This document shows positions 19,904-27,569 of a stretch of DNA of 56,701 nucleotides, one piece after another (position 1 is the stretch's first letter; each line of letters begins with the position of its first letter). The notes under the pieces were generated by a model that was not told the origin of the DNA, ran no database searches, and was given only the letters and a program-made list of their open reading frames with translations. Position numbers and translations under genes: made by a program. The stretch lies in assembly GCA_902705865.1 (NCBI GenBank), contig CACSIO010000023.1, forward strand, positions 414,187-470,887. Direction: 5' to 3'. Source of the DNA: BD1-7 clade bacterium. GTDB taxonomy: Bacteria; Pseudomonadota; Gammaproteobacteria; Pseudomonadales; DT-91.

Positions 19904-20770
19904 TTAGCGCAGGGCATAATCGACGGCGATGCCAACAAACAGCACGGCACCGACCCAGTTATTGTTTAAAAACGCCTTGAAGCACTTATCACGGTCGTAG
20001 TCGATGATTAAAAACTGCTGATAGGCGAACAAACAAGCCGCAATAATGGTGCTGAGATAGTACACAATACCCATATGAAACCGGTAGCCGATCAATAGCA
20101 GTGCAAAGACCACAAAGAGTTGCAGTACGGCCGTGATCAGTCGATCAAAGTCACCAAATAGAATGGCAGTAGATTTGACGCCGATTTTCAGATCATCATC
20201 ACGATCAACCATGGCGTAAAAGGTATCGTAAACTACTGTCCAGACGGTGACTGCGACGTAAATAATCCACGCCTCCTTAGGAACATCGCCGGTTTCTGCA
20301 GCAAACGCCATGATAACTGCCCAAGAAAATGCAGCTCCAAGAAAGACCTGTGGGAAATACGTATAGCGCTTCATAAACGGATAACAGCCGGCTAATAGTA
20401 CCCCACCGAATGACAATCCGACTGTTAGCCAGTTGGTAAACAATACCAGCGCAAAAGCTGCGGATACCAGCGCGATACATAGCATCAGTGCTTCGTCAGT
20501 ACTCACTAACCCAGCGGCAAGCGGGCGATGCTGTGTGCGTTCGACATGGCCATCTATATTGCGGTCGGCATAGTCATTGATCACGCATCCGGCTGAACGC
20601 ATGAGAAACACACCCATGGTGAAAATCACCAAGTTAGGAATACTCGGGATGCCGTCAGCGGCTAACCAAAGACTCCACAGTGTGGGCCAAAGCAATAAAT
20701 AGGTGCCGATGGGCCGGTCAAACCGCATCAGATCCAGGTAGTGGTGGATATGGGCTTTCTGCAAAATCAT
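19904..20770 (-). CDS. ubiA: 4-hydroxybenzoate octaprenyltransferase UbiA
   Basis: A membrane-bound prenyltransferase of 288 residues that attaches the polyprenyl tail to 4-hydroxybenzoate, the second step of ubiquinone synthesis. Both Asp-rich motifs are present: NDYADRNID around residue 65, and DTFYAMVDRDDD around residue 185, which bind the diphosphate through magnesium. The RPIGTYLLLWPTLW start and the seven to nine hydrophobic helices fit the family. It follows ubiC, which makes its substrate, after 62 bp on the same strand. Confidence 0.96.
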   Translation of the reverse strand: MILQKAHIHHYLDLMRFDRPIGTYLLLWPTLWSLWLAADGIPSIPNLVIFTMGVFLMRSAGCVINDYADRNIDGHVERTQHRPLAAGLVSTDEALMLCIALVSAAFALVLFTNWLTVGLSFGGVLLAGCYPFMKRYTYFPQVFLGAAFSWAVIMAFAAETGDVPKEAWIIYVAVTVWTVVYDTFYAMVDRDDDLKIGVKSTAILFGDFDRLITAVLQLFVVFALLLIGYRFHMGIVYYLSTIIAACLFAYQQFLIIDYDRDKCFKAFLNNNWVGAVLFVGIAVDYALR

Positions 20771-20832
20771 AAAAGGGCAAACCGGAAACAGTCGATGAAT
20801 GGTCGGCCGCTATTATAGCCTGAAGTTGGCAG

Positions 20833-21387
20833 TTATCTCGACGGGGGCAACTGGCCCAGTTCACAGGCCGGTAGGAAAATCTCGGCGACCAGCAGCTGTT
20901 TACCATAAATATGGAATAGTGAACGGCGACCATAAACGGTTGCGCCGTTAGTCACACGATGCAATGCGCTGGGTTGGTTGTGTTTTCGAATCACCGCGAT
21001 GTCAAAACGGCTTCGACTCAAGTTCGGGGCTTTAAATAGCAAAGCGCCCAGAGCGCTGTCTTGCAAACGCCGCAAAAAGCGCAAACGACCGGTGAGACTG
21101 GCGGCGGGAATAACACTGCGGGCATACACCCAGGGGGTGTCGTGGCACAGCAATAATACTTCACGAATCAGGGCATGCTGACGTGGTGGAATACCTAGTG
21201 CTTGCGCTTCATTTTGCGTCGGCAAGCGCCAGCTCTGGCGTAGTACTTGAACCCGAAAATTGCCGTGGCTGGCTGCAATTAAGCGAGCAGTCAGCGACGA
21301 TGTGTCCAGCAGCCACGGCCTGACACTGGCCGGCAGTTGCTGTAAAGAAAACTGTCGCTGGTCATACCAGCCCAAGCTGTTGAACAT
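20833..21387 (-). CDS. ubiC: Chorismate pyruvate-lyase UbiC
   Basis: Cytosolic enzyme that removes pyruvate from chorismate to give 4-hydroxybenzoate, the first committed step of ubiquinone synthesis. With the ATG at 21387 it has 184 residues. Family features are WLLDTSSLTARL near the N-terminus, the central VLLLCHDTPWVYARSVIP, LGALLF and YGRRSLFHIYGKQLLVAEIFLP at the C-terminus. A TTG nineteen codons upstream would give a longer N-terminus unlike the family. It is the first gene of the run ubiC-ubiA-FemAB-like and is divergent from the rubredoxin-reductase gene across a 223-bp gap. Confidence 0.93.
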   Translation of the reverse strand: MFNSLGWYDQRQFSLQQLPASVRPWLLDTSSLTARLIAASHGNFRVQVLRQSWRLPTQNEAQALGIPPRQHALIREVLLLCHDTPWVYARSVIPAASLTGRLRFLRRLQDSALGALLFKAPNLSRSRFDIAVIRKHNQPSALHRVTNGATVYGRRSLFHIYGKQLLVAEIFLPACELGQLPPSR

Positions 21388-21610
21388 AAAACACCCAGAT
21401 TGCAATACGGCAATAAGAATGCGCCACCGGGCGGCAAGTTTCAAGCATTGAACGGCTCACGCCGCATCAGACGGCACTTTGAAGCCTTAATCTTGATCAA
21501 AAAGTAAGCGGAAAATCTCGTTAGCACAGCGTCTCACTCTTGCGAAATTCGAATCTGCCGGTATAGTGTGCACTCCTCAAAAACGTGTGAAATCAGAAGG
21601 TTTACGAACG

Positions 21611-22999
21611 ATGGCTCAATGGGAATGTATAGTTTGTGGCTGGGTCTACGATGAAGCAAAAGGCGATCCGGATAATGGCGTAGCGCCGGGAACCAAATGG
21701 GATGACGTGCCCGAGTCATGGTTGTGCCCAGACTGTTGTGTTGGTAAAGAAGATTTCGAATTGCTTGAAGGCAGCGAAAGCTCACCGGCCGAAGAAGCCG
21801 CTGAAGAAGAGCACAAAGATGATAAGCCGATTGTTATCATCGGTTCAGGTCTTGCTGGCTACAACCTAGTGAAAGAATTCCGTAAAGCGGATAAAGAAAC
21901 ACCGGTTATCATCATCACCTCTGACGATGGTCGTAACTATTCTAAACCAATGTTGTCGACTGGCTTTACTAAAGGTCAGGATGCTGACGCTTTAGCAATG
22001 TCTGATGCTGGCTCTATGGCCAAGCAGTTCCATTGCAGCGTTTGGACCATGACACGTGTTACTAACATTGATACTGCGAAGCAAACTATCACTGTTGGCG
22101 GTGCTACACACATTGATTACAGCAAGCTGGTTATTGCTTGGGGTGCTGAAGTTATTCGCCCAGCGATGGAAGGCGACGCGTTGGATCAAGTTTACTCGAT
22201 CAATGATTTGATGGATTACGCTGAATTCCGCACAGCAATCAAAAAGCAAGACGTTAAGAAAGTCGCAATCATTGGTGGCGGCCTGATCGGTAGTGAATTC
22301 ACTAACGATTTGATTAACGGTGAGTTTGAAACAGAAACCGTTGACCCTATGGGTTACTGCTTGCCAACACTGTTGCCTGAGCAAGCCGGTAAATCTGTGC
22401 AAAATGCATTGGAAGCCAAAGGTGCTAAGTTCCACTTCGGTCCATTAGAGAATGGCGATTTCGGTCCGGTTGCAACGGCTGTGAATAAATCTGACAACGG
22501 CGTTGTTGTATCACTGAACAACGGTAAGACTATCGAAGCCGATGTTGTTGTTTCTGCTGTTGGCGTGCGTCCACGTATCGAGCTGGCACAAGCGGCAGGT
22601 ATTGAATGTAACCGTGGTGTTGTTGCTAACCGCTTCCTGGAAACCTCAGCCAAGAATGTTTACACCTTGGGTGACTGTGCTGAGATCAACGGCCACGTGT
22701 TGTTCTACGTTGCTCCGTTGATGGCTGGCGCACGTGCTCTGGCGAAAACGCTGGCAGGTGCACCAACAGAAGTTAGCTATCCAGCAATGCCTGTTACCAT
22801 CAAAACCCCTGCATGCCCGGTTGTTGTTTCTCCAGCACCGCGTGGCGCTGAAGGTGAATGGAACATTGAGCAAGATGGTAACAATGTGGTTGCTGAATTC
22901 CGTAACGCTGCTGGCGAACTGTTAGGCTTTGCACTAACTGGTGAAGGCACGAAACAGAAAATGCGTCTGCAAAAAGAGCTGCCTGCCATTATGGCGTAG
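21611..22999 (+). CDS. Rubredoxin-rubredoxin reductase fusion protein
   Basis: This is a 462-residue fusion. Residues 1-52 are a rubredoxin with iron ligands C6, C9, C39 and C42 (CIVCG and CPDCC; the Gly usual after the last ligand is Cys here). After an acidic linker, residues about 73-462 are an FAD/NAD(P)H rubredoxin reductase, with the FAD motif IIGSGLAGYNL, the NAD motif IIGGGLIGSEF and the late VYTLGDCAEI. It should pass electrons from NADH to rubredoxin, for a partner such as an alkane hydroxylase or an oxygen/peroxide-scavenging enzyme. In Pseudomonas the two parts are separate genes (rubA, rubB). The ATG at 21611 follows AGAAGG at 10 nt. A terminator follows the stop. Confidence 0.94.
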   Translation: MAQWECIVCGWVYDEAKGDPDNGVAPGTKWDDVPESWLCPDCCVGKEDFELLEGSESSPAEEAAEEEHKDDKPIVIIGSGLAGYNLVKEFRKADKETPVIIITSDDGRNYSKPMLSTGFTKGQDADALAMSDAGSMAKQFHCSVWTMTRVTNIDTAKQTITVGGATHIDYSKLVIAWGAEVIRPAMEGDALDQVYSINDLMDYAEFRTAIKKQDVKKVAIIGGGLIGSEFTNDLINGEFETETVDPMGYCLPTLLPEQAGKSVQNALEAKGAKFHFGPLENGDFGPVATAVNKSDNGVVVSLNNGKTIEADVVVSAVGVRPRIELAQAAGIECNRGVVANRFLETSAKNVYTLGDCAEINGHVLFYVAPLMAGARALAKTLAGAPTEVSYPAMPVTIKTPACPVVVSPAPRGAEGEWNIEQDGNNVVAEFRNAAGELLGFALTGEGTKQKMRLQKELPAIMA

Positions 23000-23022
23000 T
23001 GCTTTTTTAACGATGTAATCAG

Positions 23023-23048
23023 AAGGGTGCCTAAGGGCGCCCTTTTTT
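23023..23048 (+). terminator. Rho-independent terminator after the rubredoxin reductase gene
   Basis: A 9-bp stem (AAGGGTGCC at 23023-23031 and GGCGCCCTT at 23036-23044, one G-U pair) with loop TAAG runs into six T residues. It ends the rubredoxin reductase transcript and separates it from the RiPP cluster. Confidence 0.85.
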
Positions 23049-23189
23049 GTGGCTATGTATTCCTAGTTTCTTGCGTCTAACACCTGTGCAGGAATGCGTT
23101 GATATGTGAAAATAAAATTTCAAGTTCGATGGTGTCATGCTATCGATCGTCAAAGTTTCATGCAAGAACATGCCAGTTAAGGGTAATTC

Positions 23190-23462
23190 ATGTCAGATTC
23201 CGTAGTATTCACGCGTAATGAAGATATTGTCGAAGCCGAGATCGATGGGGATCTGGTGATGATGAGTATCGAAACCGGTAAGTACTTTGGCCTAGATCCC
23301 ATTGGCAAACATATTTGGCAGTTAATGGAACAACCGACATCTCAAGCGGCGATTTGCTTAGAGTTGCAACAGCATTACGATGTTTCTGAAAGCCAGTGTG
23401 TAGAAGAAGTTGAGAGCTTTTTATCGCGTATGGTCGAACTGGGTGTAGTTGAAGCAGCATGA
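23190..23462 (+). CDS. PqqD-like RiPP recognition protein (lasso peptide B1)
   Basis: A 90-residue stand-alone protein of the PqqD/RRE family. The pattern is typical: VEAEIDGDLVMMSIETGKYFGLDPIGKHIWQLME, then helices ending in a three-helix bundle. Such proteins bind the leader of a precursor peptide and deliver it to the modifying enzymes. In lasso peptide clusters this is B1, which works with the B2 protease. AAGGG precedes the ATG. The B2 gene follows after 13 bp if its ATG at 23476 is used. It is the first gene of a three-gene plus-strand unit. Confidence 0.9.
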   Translation: MSDSVVFTRNEDIVEAEIDGDLVMMSIETGKYFGLDPIGKHIWQLMEQPTSQAAICLELQQHYDVSESQCVEEVESFLSRMVELGVVEAA

Positions 23463-23475
23463 TTTGGCGCTTTTG

Positions 23476-23967
23476 ATGAAGAAAATTTTGCGAAAACTCA
23501 AAACCGCTTTGCGTATGCCTCTACGCGAAAAGTGCTGGTTTGTGGTGTTGTATCCACTTAGTGGCATCATTGAACTGGGTAAAAATGGTCTGCCTTTTGC
23601 TAAAACACATCGATTGCTCGGCACCAGTTACCGTAATTACCAACTCTCAACCTTGGTCACCGACGAACAGCTTCACCGGGCTTGGCGTATTGGTCGAGTT
23701 TGCGCATTGATTGAACGTACTACCCCTTGGCCAGCTATGTGCTTGGTGCAGGCGCAAATGGCGCGCATGCTGCTTGGTTACTACCGTATTCCCTATGTTA
23801 TTCATCTGGGCGCAAGAATTGCTACAGAGGAAGATGCTACTGAAATGAAAGCCCATGCCTGGGTGAAAGTCGGCCCACGTGTTATTGCCGGTGCTGGTGG
23901 CTTATCGGCCTTCGGTATTGTGGGCACGTTTGTGGCGCCCGATGTTTTGCCGGCAGAGCATGGATAG
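23476..23967 (+). CDS. Lasso peptide biosynthesis protein B2 (leader peptidase)
   Basis: A 163-residue transglutaminase-fold cysteine protease of the discrete B2 type, which cuts off the leader of the precursor in partnership with B1. The likely catalytic Cys is C89 in WPAMCLVQAQMA, and the likely His is H127 in KAHAWVKVG. The third triad member (Asp in McjB) is not evident at the McjB spacing; the sequence there is IAGAGG, a form I associate with other stand-alone B2 proteins. The N-terminal 20 residues are basic. The ATG at 23476 has no clear ribosome-binding site; translation may be coupled to the B1 gene. A TTG at 23449, overlapping B1, is the alternative. Confidence 0.87.
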   Translation: MKKILRKLKTALRMPLREKCWFVVLYPLSGIIELGKNGLPFAKTHRLLGTSYRNYQLSTLVTDEQLHRAWRIGRVCALIERTTPWPAMCLVQAQMARMLLGYYRIPYVIHLGARIATEEDATEMKAHAWVKVGPRVIAGAGGLSAFGIVGTFVAPDVLPAEHG

Positions 23968-25225
23968 CCCGATGGCTAGTGGTATTTACCGTTATTTTCA
24001 GCGTTTAACCCAGCAAGTGATACAACGACAAGTACCACATGCCCTGTTGAGTTGGCGTTACTTTCAGCGCAATCCATCGGATTCCGTGCGTCAGCACCGG
24101 CAGGTATTTTTAAAGGCTTGGCCACAACTTCCGCGGCCTGCTTGGTGGTTGATTGCATTGTATAGTTATACCCTCTGGTATCTGTGGTTTGCGCCTGTGT
24201 ATATTTACCGCGCGTGGATGGCACACCGAGAGCGGCTATTAACTGACGACGGCGTTAGTTACCGGCGACATTTGGCTGATTTAATAGCGCTTGCCTACGG
24301 CCACGGGATTCCACCGCTCGGTTATTATCAATATCGACTATATCGTGTCGCATCCGTGCATTGGCTGGATTTTATCTTTGTGCATGAGTTGCCGCAGTGG
24401 CATCTGGTGCAATCACCAACAATCAGCCGATGTAGCCAACAATGCATGCTGGATAAACTATCGATGGCACAGGCATTGGCAGAGGCCAAGCTTACGGGGA
24501 TACCAACAGTCGCTCAGTTTGCCGTAGGTGATCGGTTACCTAACGATTTTTTGTTAAAACACACCTCGTTGTTTTTTAAACCACTGCGCGGTAGCCGTAA
24601 ACGGGGCTGTATGACTTTTGTGGATGAGACATTGATCGTAGAAGATCAGACGATGACTCAACCGAACCCGATAGAAAACGCATTGAATGCAGCATTCGCG
24701 CAAGAAGATTATCTTGTGCAACCGTTATTGATGAATGCGCCAGCGCTGGTTGTGTGGGCGAAGCAGTTATCGATAGCCGAAGCCATTGGTTGTGATCAAC
24801 TAGTGACGTTTCGGTTGGTAACTCGCTATCGAAATGGCATAGTCGATTTGATAGCAGCGACGATTGAACTGCCGACCTGCGACAACCACGGTTTTGTGCA
24901 TGCCTTGCAATTGGACACCGAGACGGGAGCGATCAAACCTCTGAGTCTCGCGCTTACCGAAAAACATCTGCAAGTATGTCGCCATTCGATGGCTGAACGA
25001 CAATCTTTCGCTGATACACCGATGACAGTGCCAAGTTGGCCGATGTTGGTGCAAACTGTATTAGCCGCGCACGCCGAATTTACCGATATTTATACGGTTG
25101 GTTGGGATTTAGCACTGACAACAGAAGGGCCGGTGGTAATTGAGGGCAATGTCAATTGGGATGTTGTACCCCACCAACGTGGTGGGGAAAGGCCACTGGC
25201 TTCGGTTTTATCTGGAGCGCTCTAG
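23960..25225 (+). CDS. Sugar-transfer-associated ATP-grasp protein in RiPP cluster
   Basis: A 421-residue protein with the character of the sugar-transfer-associated ATP-grasp family. Visible elements are LLKHTSLFFKPLRGSRKRG (nucleotide-binding Lys region, about residues 192-212), LVQPLLMNAP, VTFRLVTRYRNG, and the C-terminal metal-binding strand DLALTTEGPVVIEGNVNWDV. ATP-grasp enzymes join a carboxylate to an amine or similar nucleophile through an acyl phosphate. The role in this cluster is unknown; it is not a standard lasso peptide enzyme. Its ATG overlaps the B2 stop by 8 bp, which ties it to the biosynthetic unit. An ATG four codons later is possible. It is convergent with the precursor gene, 51 bp away. 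Confidence 0.82.
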   Translation: MDSPMASGIYRYFQRLTQQVIQRQVPHALLSWRYFQRNPSDSVRQHRQVFLKAWPQLPRPAWWLIALYSYTLWYLWFAPVYIYRAWMAHRERLLTDDGVSYRRHLADLIALAYGHGIPPLGYYQYRLYRVASVHWLDFIFVHELPQWHLVQSPTISRCSQQCMLDKLSMAQALAEAKLTGIPTVAQFAVGDRLPNDFLLKHTSLFFKPLRGSRKRGCMTFVDETLIVEDQTMTQPNPIENALNAAFAQEDYLVQPLLMNAPALVVWAKQLSIAEAIGCDQLVTFRLVTRYRNGIVDLIAATIELPTCDNHGFVHALQLDTETGAIKPLSLALTEKHLQVCRHSMAERQSFADTPMTVPSWPMLVQTVLAAHAEFTDIYTVGWDLALTTEGPVVIEGNVNWDVVPHQRGGERPLASVLSGAL

Positions 25226-25276
25226 CAAGCTGATTGAAGTTGGTAGTCTTGTTGATGGGGTTACTAACATACATAA

Positions 25277-25438
25277 TCAGCTGGCGCCGGGGATGGGGCC
25301 TTTAGTTGGTGACGCTTCGGTCGGTGAGTTTGTGTTTTTGGAATCTGTGTATTCGGTATCTAAGGCTCTGACAGAAGGTGCTTTCCACGGCTGTTTAGTG
25401 GTTTGTGTAGACACTGTGGTTATGTCGTTAGTATTCAT
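25277..25438 (-). CDS. Predicted lasso peptide precursor
   Basis: A 53-residue peptide read directly from the minus strand. The leader, residues 1-32, contains W18-K-A-P21-S-V23-R-A-L, which fits the Y/W-x-x-P-x-L/V leader motif bound by RRE proteins, and ends in T31-D32, placing Thr at the -2 position typical of lasso leaders. The predicted core is residues 33-53 (21 residues). It starts with Ser and has Glu41 at core position 9, which would close a nine-residue ring. It is rich in Ser, Thr, Pro and Asn, has no aromatic residue, and ends in PIPGAS with a C-terminal Ser. AAGGA lies 10 nt before this ATG; an ATG two codons upstream (25444) is the alternative. It lies 259 bp downstream of the cyclase gene on the same strand. 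Confidence 0.75.
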   Translation of the reverse strand: MNTNDITTVSTQTTKQPWKAPSVRALDTEYTDSKNTNSPTEASPTKGPIPGAS

Positions 25439-25479
25439 GATCATTATTTCCTTATATTCATGGCGTGCGATATAGCAAC

Positions 25480-25500
25480 CCTCGATATTTGGTATCGAGG
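25480..25500. promoter_or_regulatory. Perfect hairpin in the precursor leader region
   Basis: CCTCGATA (25480-25487) and TATCGAGG (25493-25500) form a perfect 8-bp inverted repeat with a 5-nt spacer. It lies about 40 bp upstream of the precursor start. There is no T tract, so it is more likely an operator, an RNA-stabilising hairpin or a processing site than a terminator. Confidence 0.55.
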
Positions 25501-25697
25501 ACTTATGTTGTATCCAGTACGCGAATTTTCCGTGCGGGTATCTATACCTGATCCCCATATTATTTATTCAACAGCACTATCTTGATGTTTTTTTAGACGG
25601 ATTTCCACCGTATTTTTAAAACCTTTGCCGGAAACAAGCATTGTCGATTCTGATATCTGCTCACTCAAGCATCCTACGCCCGATCTAACTGAAACTT

Positions 25698-27569
25698 TTA
25701 GGTCACTAACTCATAGTCATCGAGTTGTCGCAGTAGATCGAGTTCTTTCATCGGCGTTCTCGAATGTTTGCTGTAGATCTCCAGTATTTCTCGATCGATA
25801 TAGGTATTACACAACGCCTGTTCAGGCAGATCGGTGGGGCGATCGTTTTCGGTGTTGTCGTGCACAGGAAAGTCTACATCGGCTTTGCGACGCCATTGAA
25901 TTTTAGGGGTCGTAATGCCTTCGAGTATGCGACGAAATGGATAACGTTCAACACCGTCTTTGATTTTTAAGCGGGCTGGCAAGCTATGCGCAAATTCCAC
26001 TAAATCGACATCCAACATGGGGAAACGGTACTCGATCCGGCATTGCCGCGCACAGAGTTCACTTTGTGTTAGCCGGTTGGTCACACCAATTTCGAATAAT
26101 TCGCGTTGTTCATAGCCTTGCACAGTTGAGCGGCCGTAGTTACGAATGAAGTTTTCGGTTTTCGCGCGCAAGCCGTATTTTTGCTGCCATATGGGTTTCA
26201 CGTAATGAAGTTGCATACGTTTGTGAAGGGTATTTTCCAGTGATTGGCCTTTCAGCTTCATGGTAAAAAGATAACCCGGTGCCCATTGACTGAGTAGTGC
26301 GGTGGCAAAGCCTTTCAACGGGTGATATCGATGATCGCTACGGTAGCGTTGTTGCTGAAATTGACCGAGTTGAACCAGCTGACCTTTGGCGGCTAATTCG
26401 CGCGCATATTCATAGCCAGGTGCTGTCACACAGTGGTCTCCGCCCCAGCCTGACAGCATGGTTCGGATCTGCTTCTGCTGAGCTAACACACAACGATCAA
26501 ACCCAAAATCAAGTGTATTTAAGGAGCCAAAGTTCTGGTTAAATTGCTGCTTTTGAGCGCTATTATCAAGGCGTTTGATGGTGTCGCTGTCGTGCCATTG
26601 GCCATCGATATTGTCGTGTAGATCTAACATACCAAAAATATCGGCGTACGTAGCTGCCCATGTAGATTGGGTTTCTTCGGTTAGTTTTACAGACTGATAG
26701 GAATAGGTATACAAGGTTTTTGGGGTAATCGCTTGCGCGGCGTAGCCTGCAATACCGTTGGAGTCCAAGCCCTCACTGAGTTCGCCGGCTATGGGGTAGC
26801 TGGTGTCGGTTCTAGCAACCACCGATTGTGTAAAACGCTTTTTTAGTTCGTCGATGAGGGCTTCATCATCAAGATCTTTCCATTGAGCCTTTGGCGTTAA
26901 CGTCCAATATCGATTGAGTTTGCTGCCCTCGGCGGTAATTTCGAGCGTGTGTGCAGGCGGTAATACGCGGATATTCGGGTTGGGGGATTGAAATGTCGGG
27001 CTAACGACACCCCAAAGTGAGTCGACTAGCCACTGTTCGCTAACGTTTTTTCGATCACATCCGCCACTGGTAAAAAAAGCATTGTGTTCATTACTGAGCA
27101 TCCAGCCTTGTTCTGTGTGGGCATAGAACAAGGTTTTAACACCAAAGTGGTCTCGGCCACAGAAGAGTTTGTTTTTCTGCCCATCCCAGATGGCAAACAC
27201 AAAATCACCGCGCAGATGTTTCACGCAGTCATTGCCCCAATGTTGATAGCAGGCGAGTATGAGTGCGCTGTCGCCAGAGGGCTTGTCTAATAGTAATTCA
27301 GCGGGTAACTGTTGGCGCAGTGATTCGCGGTTATCGATGCGAGCGTTGGTTGTTATAGCCAGTTGTGCATCTGCTGTTGCATAAACAGCATCATCATTGT
27401 TGATCGGGGTATTTTTTAGTAACGCTTTGCCCAAACCGAGTTGTTGAGCGTCGCTGTGCCAGTGTGATACGGCATCGGGTTGCCAATAGTCTGATGCGGC
27501 CAGCATGCGATCAAGCGTGGCTTTTACATCGGTGTTGGTGTCTTTCCAGCTAACATGGATAGTACTCAT
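25698..27569 (-). CDS. Asparagine-synthetase-like lasso peptide cyclase (C protein)
   Basis: A 623-residue protein with the two domains of class B asparagine synthetase. Residues about 1-210 are the glutaminase-like domain (GDSALILACYQHWG, HLRGDFVFAIWD, GRDHFGVKTLFYA). It begins M-S-T, without the catalytic Cys2, so ammonia release from glutamine is not expected, as in lasso cyclases. Residues about 230-600 are the AMP-forming domain, with a modified PP-loop SEGLDSN (about 263-269) and SGWGGDH. Lasso C proteins activate the Asp or Glu side chain of the core and join it to the N-terminal amine. The ATG overlaps the sulfotransferase stop by 4 bp (ATGA). The precursor gene follows downstream. 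Confidence 0.92.
   Translation of the reverse strand: MSTIHVSWKDTNTDVKATLDRMLAASDYWQPDAVSHWHSDAQQLGLGKALLKNTPINNDDAVYATADAQLAITTNARIDNRESLRQQLPAELLLDKPSGDSALILACYQHWGNDCVKHLRGDFVFAIWDGQKNKLFCGRDHFGVKTLFYAHTEQGWMLSNEHNAFFTSGGCDRKNVSEQWLVDSLWGVVSPTFQSPNPNIRVLPPAHTLEITAEGSKLNRYWTLTPKAQWKDLDDEALIDELKKRFTQSVVARTDTSYPIAGELSEGLDSNGIAGYAAQAITPKTLYTYSYQSVKLTEETQSTWAATYADIFGMLDLHDNIDGQWHDSDTIKRLDNSAQKQQFNQNFGSLNTLDFGFDRCVLAQQKQIRTMLSGWGGDHCVTAPGYEYARELAAKGQLVQLGQFQQQRYRSDHRYHPLKGFATALLSQWAPGYLFTMKLKGQSLENTLHKRMQLHYVKPIWQQKYGLRAKTENFIRNYGRSTVQGYEQRELFEIGVTNRLTQSELCARQCRIEYRFPMLDVDLVEFAHSLPARLKIKDGVERYPFRRILEGITTPKIQWRRKADVDFPVHDNTENDRPTDLPEQALCNTYIDREILEIYSKHSRTPMKELDLLRQLDDYELVT

Noticed and set aside
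25277..25297. A seven-residue core GPIPGAS, following the T-K pair in the precursor
   Set aside because: Thr at -2 and Gly at +1 fit the cleavage rule, but the fragment has no Asp or Glu to close a ring and is far too short.
25140..25475. Plus-strand 111-codon frame across the end of the ATP-grasp gene and the precursor
   Set aside because: It is antisense to the precursor and overlaps the ATP-grasp gene in another frame. It has no family character; the minus-strand peptide has a ribosome-binding site and an RRE-binding motif.
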